From assembly GCF_012849375.1 (NCBI RefSeq), contig NZ_CP051684.1:6468783-6532782 (forward strand): a stretch of 64,000 bases of DNA. Reading direction: 5' to 3'. The notes beneath the pieces were generated by a model that saw only the letters and a program-made list of their open reading frames with translations, was not told the DNA's origin and searched no databases. Source of the DNA: Duganella dendranthematis. Its GTDB lineage: Bacteria > Pseudomonadota > Gammaproteobacteria > Burkholderiales > Burkholderiaceae_D. Numbering within the stretch: position 1 is the stretch's first letter; the number at the start of each line of letters is the position of its first letter. Below, in pieces: positions 59,651-64,000 of the stretch. The position numbers and the translations under genes were made by a program.

Positions 59651-60508
59651 TTAACTCCCTGCTTCGGCCGCCAGCGTTTGCGCCAGGGTCGCACGGGCCT
59701 TGGCTGCGTAGTTGCGGCAGGCTTCGGCATCGATGAAGGCCACATCGCCGAGCGCTGCCTGTTTGGCTTTGCGTTCCCATAGGCCGCCCAGCTCCGGGTG
59801 GGCGGAGATCAGCACATCGCACGGCAATGCGGCGACGGTGGCGATCGAGCGCTCGACGTCCGCCTGCGCGTGCGGATACAGCGGATTGCGGCTGAAATAC
59901 CGCCCCTCGGCGGCCAACGCGTACAGGCTGTCGGCAAACACCACGTTCACGGTGCGGCCGCCCTCCTCGGCCTGCCAGGTCCAGCTGACGCCGCCCTGCG
60001 TGTGGCCCGGCGTGAAGTGCGCGGTTACCGCCAGCGGACCAAGGTGGACGATTTCGCCGTCGCGCACGGCACGCGTGTGCGCGACGGGCGACATCGGCGT
60101 CAGGTTCGGAAATTGTGCATCGGCTGGATCGGGCTGGCCGCTTTCCAGTACCTTCACGGAGGCCGGGCTGGCCAATACCGTTGCACCGCTCAGCTTCTGC
60201 ACATCGGCAATCGCGCCGGCATGATCCTGATGCGCGTGCGAATTCAGGATGTAGCGAATGTCTTCAACGCGGAAGCCGAGCTTGCGGATATGCGCCACCA
60301 CCGGCTCGGTCGCCTCCGGTCCGCCGACGTCAACCAGGATGTGTCCCGCCGGCGAGGTAATCAGCACGGCACTGATGCCGCCAGTGCCGACGTAATAGGT
60401 ATTCCCGTACAGCGGGAACGGCTCCTGTGGCGCGTACCAGTCTGCCGCCTTGGCAGTGATGAGACATGCGGCCATCAGCGTGATACACCCGATAATTTGC
60501 TTTTTCAT
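59651..60508 (-). CDS. Subclass B3 metallo-beta-lactamase
   Basis: The 285-residue precursor has a signal peptide (MKKQIIGCITLMAACLITAKA) and the B3 zinc ligands. His91, His93, Asp95 and His96 lie in SHAHQDHAG (standard positions 116, 118, 120, 121), a further His is in FTPGHTQGGVSW (196) and another in ISAHPE (263). VGTGGISAVLITSPAGHILVDVGGPEA and ILNSHAHQDHAGAIADVQKLSGATV are strongly L1/THIN-B-like. It should hydrolyse penicillins, cephalosporins and carbapenems in the periplasm. It is chromosomal here, with no mobile element nearby. Its promoter holds a strong dyad. Confidence 0.92.
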   Translation of the reverse strand: MKKQIIGCITLMAACLITAKAADWYAPQEPFPLYGNTYYVGTGGISAVLITSPAGHILVDVGGPEATEPVVAHIRKLGFRVEDIRYILNSHAHQDHAGAIADVQKLSGATVLASPASVKVLESGQPDPADAQFPNLTPMSPVAHTRAVRDGEIVHLGPLAVTAHFTPGHTQGGVSWTWQAEEGGRTVNVVFADSLYALAAEGRYFSRNPLYPHAQADVERSIATVAALPCDVLISAHPELGGLWERKAKQAALGDVAFIDAEACRNYAAKARATLAQTLAAEAGS

Positions 60509-60550
60509 TTGCGCAGATAACTAAAAAGTCGCCATGTGACGGATATCGCA

Positions 60551-60579
60551 ATAATGCGACAAATGTCGCATTCCGTCAA
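60551..60579 (-). promoter_or_regulatory. Promoter of the metallo-beta-lactamase with embedded operator
   Basis: Read leftward, TTGACG (complement of 60574-60579) and CATTAT (complement of 60551-60556) form sigma-70 boxes with a 17-base spacer. The spacer and -10 are covered by the inverted repeat AATGCGACAAATGTCGCATT (60553-60572; 9-base arms, 2-base centre). A second, overlapping repeat TCGCA-ATAA-TGCGA lies at 60546-60559. The layout implies repression by a dimeric protein bound across the promoter. Confidence 0.7.
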
Positions 60580-60590
60580 GCCACCTTTTG

Positions 60591-61502
60591 TCAGGCGTTA
60601 TATGCCCAATTGCCGGCCCGACCAAGCGCCTGCAAAAAAGCCTGGCGGCCGGTTCCTGCCAGCCACTCACGCAGCGAGCGCATCTCCGGATTCATTTCCC
60701 GCAGCGCGTCGAAATCGGCGCTCCCCGCCAGCCGGCCGGCATCAACCAGCGCGGTCAACTTGCTCAGGAAAGGATTAGCGGCCAGCACGTCATCGCCAAA
60801 CCGCGCGTAGGTGATGGCGCGGCCGGCCACCTCGCTGAAGACCGCAGCCAACTCGCTTCCGGTGACCGCGTCGCTCGCTATTTCAATCGTCTCGCCAGCG
60901 AATTTTTCACGGTCCGCAAAAATCGCGGCCACGTACTTGCCGATGTCTTCCACCGCCAATAGCTGGATAGCCTGATCCGGCTGCACGAAGAAATTGAATT
61001 GCCCCTGGTCGAGCCCGAATCCCGGCATCACCAGAATTTCCATGAATGCCACGGGACGGATGATGGTGGCCGCAATCGGCAACGTACGGATATGCGCCTC
61101 AATCCGCGCCTTGCTATCGAAATGCCCTAAGCCGCTAGGCGTCTCACGGACAGCACCGCCCGAACTGTAAACCAGATGGCCGACGCCGGCTTCTGCCGCC
61201 ACGTCCGCAACCGCAATACCGAAGCGCACCTCGTCCTCGTCGCTGACCGTGCCGCCAGGCGAACTAGGCTGCACGCTGAAGACGCCATCAACACCCTGCA
61301 TCGCCGCGCGAATCGAAGCGGCATCATCGAAGTCTCCGCGCACGACATCAACGCCCGCTTCGGCCAGCGCAACCGACTTCGACGCCGCCACGTCACGCAC
61401 CAATGCGCGCACTTTCCAGCCCGCCTTGAGCAGCGCCGCCGCGACCGAACCACCCTGCTGACCCGTTGCGCCAAAGACCAGAATAGATTTACCGTCCGAC
61501 AT
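60591..61502 (-). CDS. NmrA-family NAD(P)-binding oxidoreductase/sensor
   Basis: The 303-residue protein has the Rossmann start KSILVFGATGQQGGSVAAALL, LVRDVAASKSVALAEAGVDVVRGDFDDAASIRAAMQGVDGVFSVQ, and VYSSGGAVRE, the NmrA/quinone oxidoreductase 2-like pattern. The catalytic Tyr-x3-Lys of SDR enzymes is absent, as in NmrA proteins, which often sense NADP or reduce quinones. AAGGGA precedes ATG 61502. It is divergent from an HxlR regulator, a very common pair, and its expression is likely controlled by it. Confidence 0.87.
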   Translation of the reverse strand: MSDGKSILVFGATGQQGGSVAAALLKAGWKVRALVRDVAASKSVALAEAGVDVVRGDFDDAASIRAAMQGVDGVFSVQPSSPGGTVSDEDEVRFGIAVADVAAEAGVGHLVYSSGGAVRETPSGLGHFDSKARIEAHIRTLPIAATIIRPVAFMEILVMPGFGLDQGQFNFFVQPDQAIQLLAVEDIGKYVAAIFADREKFAGETIEIASDAVTGSELAAVFSEVAGRAITYARFGDDVLAANPFLSKLTALVDAGRLAGSADFDALREMNPEMRSLREWLAGTGRQAFLQALGRAGNWAYNA

Positions 61503-61528
61503 GGAATTCCCTTGTGAATGAATGAGGG

Positions 61529-61548
61529 TTACCAATATATACTGGCAA
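61529..61548. promoter_or_regulatory. Imperfect palindrome, probable HxlR operator
   Basis: TTACCAATATATACTGGCAA pairs with its own complement at 16 of 20 positions. It lies 27 bases before the NmrA-like gene and 46 bases before the HxlR gene, in the divergent space, as expected for an HxlR-type dimer site. Confidence 0.55.
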
Positions 61549-61593
61549 AAATACCCCCACAAGACGGCACATTTTTCTACCTCAGGCACAAGG

Positions 61594-62037
61594 ATGATAC
61601 TTTTGGAAAAGACGATAAACGGGCGAACCTATGAAGAAACGGCAGCCGGCCCAAGGTTCAAAGCGTGCGCGCCGCACAACGTTCTGGCCCGGCTTGGCGA
61701 CAAGTGGACGATACTCGTGCTCTCGCATCTGGCCGTGTCGCCAGGCCACCGGCTGCGGTTTTCCGAACTCAAACGAGGCATCGAAGGCATCACCCAGCGT
61801 ATGCTGACACTGACGGTCCGCAACCTCGAACGCGACGGTCTGGTCAAACGCCACTACTACCCCGAAGTGCCGCCGCGCGTGGAATACGAATTAACCGAGA
61901 TGGGCAAAGGAATGCTGCCTGCGCTGGAAGGCTTCACCTCATGGATTCGGGACAACTGGCCGCAGATTGAACACTGCCGCCGCGCCTACGATGCCGAACA
62001 CGACGGCGATGCGGCTGGCGATTCCAGCACAAACTGA
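61594..62037 (+). CDS. HxlR-family transcriptional regulator
   Basis: The 147-residue winged HTH protein has the HxlR pattern CAPHNVLARLGDKWTILVLSHLAVSPGHRLRFSELKRGIEGITQRMLTLTVRNLERDGLVKRHYYPEVPPRVEYELTEMGKGM. The Cys before the HTH is the position used for redox or aldehyde sensing in relatives. ATG 61594 is used because the palindromic operator lies upstream; an in-frame ATG at 61522 would place the operator inside the gene. Its end overlaps the convergent GNAT gene by 52 bases. Confidence 0.86.
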   Translation: MILLEKTINGRTYEETAAGPRFKACAPHNVLARLGDKWTILVLSHLAVSPGHRLRFSELKRGIEGITQRMLTLTVRNLERDGLVKRHYYPEVPPRVEYELTEMGKGMLPALEGFTSWIRDNWPQIEHCRRAYDAEHDGDAAGDSSTN

Positions 62038-62522
62038 TGCACGTCATGCCAGCCGTCGCCCACCGGCTGCGCATGGCGCATGGTCTTTTCAAGCCGCATG
62101 CCCAGGCGCTCGCACAAGCGGATCGAGCGCAGGTTGTGGGCACTCATGGACGCCGTCACGCACTGCAACTTGCGTTCGTTGAACGCATAGTCGAGCAGCA
62201 GCTTTGCCGCTTCGGTCGCGTAGCCGTGGCCGCAGAACGCCTGATTCATCGACCAGCCGATGTCGCCCGTCTGCTTGGTAGCCGCCTCGATATAAATGCC
62301 AGCTTCGCCTATCATGCGCTGGTCCTCGCTGCGCTCAACTGCAAACATGATCCAGCAATTATCGGCATCATCGGCTAGGTTGGATTGCGCCAGCAGAAAC
62401 GCCGCTGCATCGGCTGCTTGCATTGGTTGGATCGGTTGTAGGCGCAAATTTTCGGCATCATTACGATAGTCCAGAAAAGCTTGCAGATCAGCCGCATGCG
62501 GGCGGCGAATAATAATAGTCAT
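61986..62522 (-). CDS. GNAT-family N-acetyltransferase
   Basis: The 178-residue protein is of the RimJ/RimL-like Acetyltransf_3 type. It opens with IIIRRPHAADLQAFLDYRND and has GDIGWSMNQAFCGHGYATEAAKLLLDYAF, the acetyl-CoA pyrophosphate loop (Q/R-x-x-G-x-G/A as CGHGYAT), then SAHNLRSIRLCERLGMRLE. It overlaps the LysR stop by 4 bases (ATGA), so it is co-transcribed with lysR. Substrate unknown; protein N-termini or small amines are usual. Confidence 0.87.
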   Translation of the reverse strand: MTIIIRRPHAADLQAFLDYRNDAENLRLQPIQPMQAADAAAFLLAQSNLADDADNCWIMFAVERSEDQRMIGEAGIYIEAATKQTGDIGWSMNQAFCGHGYATEAAKLLLDYAFNERKLQCVTASMSAHNLRSIRLCERLGMRLEKTMRHAQPVGDGWHDVHQFVLESPAASPSCSAS

Positions 62523-63409
62523 GTTCCCATCTCCTGTAGCCACGCAATCAGCTCCGACTGAACGCTGCCGGCGGTTGGCGCAGTCGGCGTCACCAGGCAA
62601 TAGTTGGAGCCGTCTTCTACAAATCCCAACGGCGCGACCAGAGCGCCGCTTGCGATGTCGTCGCGCACCAGATGCCACGGGCCGATGGCGACGCCGATGC
62701 CGGCAACCGCTGCTTGCAGGCTGAAATAAAAATGCTCGAAAGTTTGCCCCTGCTTGGGCGTCACCGGTAGTCCCGCCGCCGACGCCCATTCGGCCCACGC
62801 CTCTGGCCGCGTCTGGGTGTGCAAGCGTGGTGCACTGCGTTTCAGTGCAGCGCCGCCTCTGCCGCTGGAAAACCAGTCAGCCGCTTTGTCGGGCCGGCAA
62901 ACCGGACCGACCTTTTCCGCGAACAGGGGCAAGGCATGGTAATCGGCCGGCCAGACAAAGTCATCGCGGCGGATGACCAGATCGATGCCGCTGTCAAAAG
63001 AAAACGGCCCACCGGCGGCCACCAGATGAATCGCCACATCAGGCTGCCTGGCCTGGAAATCCGGCCAGCGCGGAATCAGCCAGCGCATCAGCAAGGTCGG
63101 TTCGCACGACAGCACCAAACTCTGGCCACGGCGCGCTTCGGTACGCACTTCGTGCGCGGCGCGGCGCATCAGGCCCAGGCCGTCTTGCACCGCCTGGGCG
63201 AGCTTGCGGCCGGCGTCCGTCAGGAAGACACGCCGACTGCGGCGCTCGAACAAGGGCAGCCCCAGTTCATCTTCCAGCAGCCGAACCGCGCGGCTAACGG
63301 CGCTGTGCGTAACGCATAGCTCATCCGCAGCGCGGCTGAAATTCTCATGGCGTGCTGCTGCCTCGAAACAGCGCAAGGCGATCAGGGACGGCAATCTGGT
63401 TTCAATCAT
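62519..63409 (-). CDS. LysR-family regulator, GcvA-like
   Basis: The 296-residue protein begins LPSLIALRCFEAAARHENFSRAADELCVTHSAVSRAVRLLEDELGLPLFERRSRRVFLTDAG, the GcvA/AmpR-like LysR HTH. The effector domain carries RWLIPRWPDFQARQPDVAIHL and the FDSGIDLVIRRDD stretch. ATG 63409 gives the family-standard N-terminus; further in-frame starts at 63445 and beyond exist. It is divergent from a LysE-type exporter, whose expression it probably controls, and is followed by a GNAT gene. Confidence 0.88.
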   Translation of the reverse strand: MIETRLPSLIALRCFEAAARHENFSRAADELCVTHSAVSRAVRLLEDELGLPLFERRSRRVFLTDAGRKLAQAVQDGLGLMRRAAHEVRTEARRGQSLVLSCEPTLLMRWLIPRWPDFQARQPDVAIHLVAAGGPFSFDSGIDLVIRRDDFVWPADYHALPLFAEKVGPVCRPDKAADWFSSGRGGAALKRSAPRLHTQTRPEAWAEWASAAGLPVTPKQGQTFEHFYFSLQAAVAGIGVAIGPWHLVRDDIASGALVAPLGFVEDGSNYCLVTPTAPTAGSVQSELIAWLQEMGT

Positions 63410-63512
63410 CTGTGCGTTCAAATCACAATCCCTGTCAGAAATCATCGCTATACCCGCTATCCCGCTCCCACTAAGATTACAGCATTGTTGCATTCATGGA
63501 GAAGGAAACACA

Positions 63513-64000
63513 ATGTCCGAAATGATCGTTGTAGTCACAATCACCTTACTGGCCGTCATTAGTCCCGGCCCCGACTTCGCGATGGTCACGCGCAACAGCC
63601 TGATGCTGACCCGGCGCGCTGGCGTGCTGACCGCGCTGGGCATCGGGCTGGGCGTGACAGTACACGTCAGCTATACGCTGCTGGGTATCGGCTTGCTGAT
63701 CAGCCGTTCGCTGTGGCTGTTCCACTCGATCAAGCTGGTCGGCGCAGTATATCTGGTTTATTTGGGCATCAAGATGCTCCGCGCGCAGCCGGCGCAGCAG
63801 CAAGCGCAGGCCACGGCAGCATCGCTATCCGACTGGGATGCGCTACGCACCGGTTTCCTGACCAATGTGCTGAATCCCAAGACCACCATTTTCATCGTCA
63901 GCCTGTTCATGCAGGCGGTGCGACCGGACACGCCGCTACCGATACAAATCGGCTACGGCGCCTTCATCGCGCTGGCCCACATGGCTTGGTTCAGTCTGGT
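63513..64000 (+). CDS. LysE/RhtB-family amino acid exporter, 5' part
   Basis: The frame is open to the end of the window (162 codons). The protein begins MSEMIVVVTITLLAVISPGPDFAMVTRNSL, the LysE-family SPGPD motif in helix 1, and continues with GIGLGVTVHVSYTLLGIGLLI, LVGAVYLVYLGIKML and FLTNVLNPKTTIFIVSLFM (family motif N-x-x-NPK). GGAGAAGG precedes the ATG. It exports amino acids such as threonine, homoserine or lysine; the exact one is open. The rest of the gene lies outside the window. Confidence 0.9.
   Translation, partial: MSEMIVVVTITLLAVISPGPDFAMVTRNSLMLTRRAGVLTALGIGLGVTVHVSYTLLGIGLLISRSLWLFHSIKLVGAVYLVYLGIKMLRAQPAQQQAQATAASLSDWDALRTGFLTNVLNPKTTIFIVSLFMQAVRPDTPLPIQIGYGAFIALAHMAWFSL

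Noticed and set aside
1..64000. Mobile elements, prophage, CRISPR, tRNA or rRNA genes
   Set aside because: No transposase or integrase frame, no regularly spaced repeats and no RNA gene pattern was visible anywhere in the window.

Overview
The window is gene-dense, high-GC bacterial DNA from a Gram-negative with TonB-dependent receptors, porins and OmpA-type proteins. The gene set fits a betaproteobacterium of the Oxalobacteraceae (Massilia/Duganella/Janthinobacterium type): a ubiUVT anaerobic ubiquinone locus, a two-gene cyanophycin locus, a subclass B3 metallo-beta-lactamase, a gallate operon and a betaproteobacterial porin. The family-level assignment is inference from gene content. I saw no rRNA, tRNA, insertion sequence, prophage or CRISPR array, and no gene-free stretch longer than 300 bases.

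Layout. 1-1149: end of a molybdenum hydroxylase operon (Mo subunit, 2Fe-2S subunit, dihaem cytochrome c). 1168-4243: an unknown protein, a DHA2 efflux pump and its divergent LysR regulator. 4249-12279: a complete gallate catabolic cluster. The leftward operon is tautomerase, hydratase, aldolase. The rightward arm is a tandem-HTH LysR regulator, transporter, ring-cleavage dioxygenase and porin. 12283-13481: siderophore-interacting flavoprotein and MarR regulator. 13528-21632: a cyanophycin locus made of two convergent operons. One holds a haem-oxygenase-like metalloenzyme, cyanophycinase and cyanophycin synthetase. The other holds a methyltransferase and a cyanophycin synthetase paralogue that has lost its ATP-grasp core. 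21638-23158: hybrid kinase. 23346-27175: two overlapping genes that each fuse two enzymes (polysaccharide deacetylase with LMW phosphatase; membrane acyltransferase with ATP-grasp ligase). 27177-35313: GH31 glycosidase, CDF metal exporter with MerR regulator, MscS channel, a small membrane protein, OmpA-like lipid-anchor-free porin-type protein, AEC transporter and a dehalogenase-like hydrolase. 35459-39212: three-subunit membrane-linked GMC/gluconate-type dehydrogenase. 39247-43397: ubiTVU facing a hemerythrin/PaaX-like/small-protein operon across a perfect FNR box. 43417-53663: Aer-like chemoreceptor, TonB receptor, AEC transporter, a NarL-type response regulator, its frameshifted propeller sensor kinase, and a secreted hydrolase. 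53675-60508: hybrid kinase with amino acid permease, OsmC-YcaO protein and B3 metallo-beta-lactamase. 60591-64000: HxlR/NmrA pair, GNAT, LysR and the start of a LysE exporter.

How genes work together. Gallate would enter by the porin and MFS carrier, be cleaved to 4-oxalomesaconate, and be isomerised, hydrated and split to pyruvate and oxaloacetate. The cyanophycin block can polymerise and degrade Asp-Arg polymer. It also carries three proteins (metalloenzyme, ligase-only paralogue, NPPY methyltransferase) that suggest an undescribed modification or variant of the polymer, and this is the most promising novel system here. The second candidate is the pair of double-fusion genes at 23346-27175.
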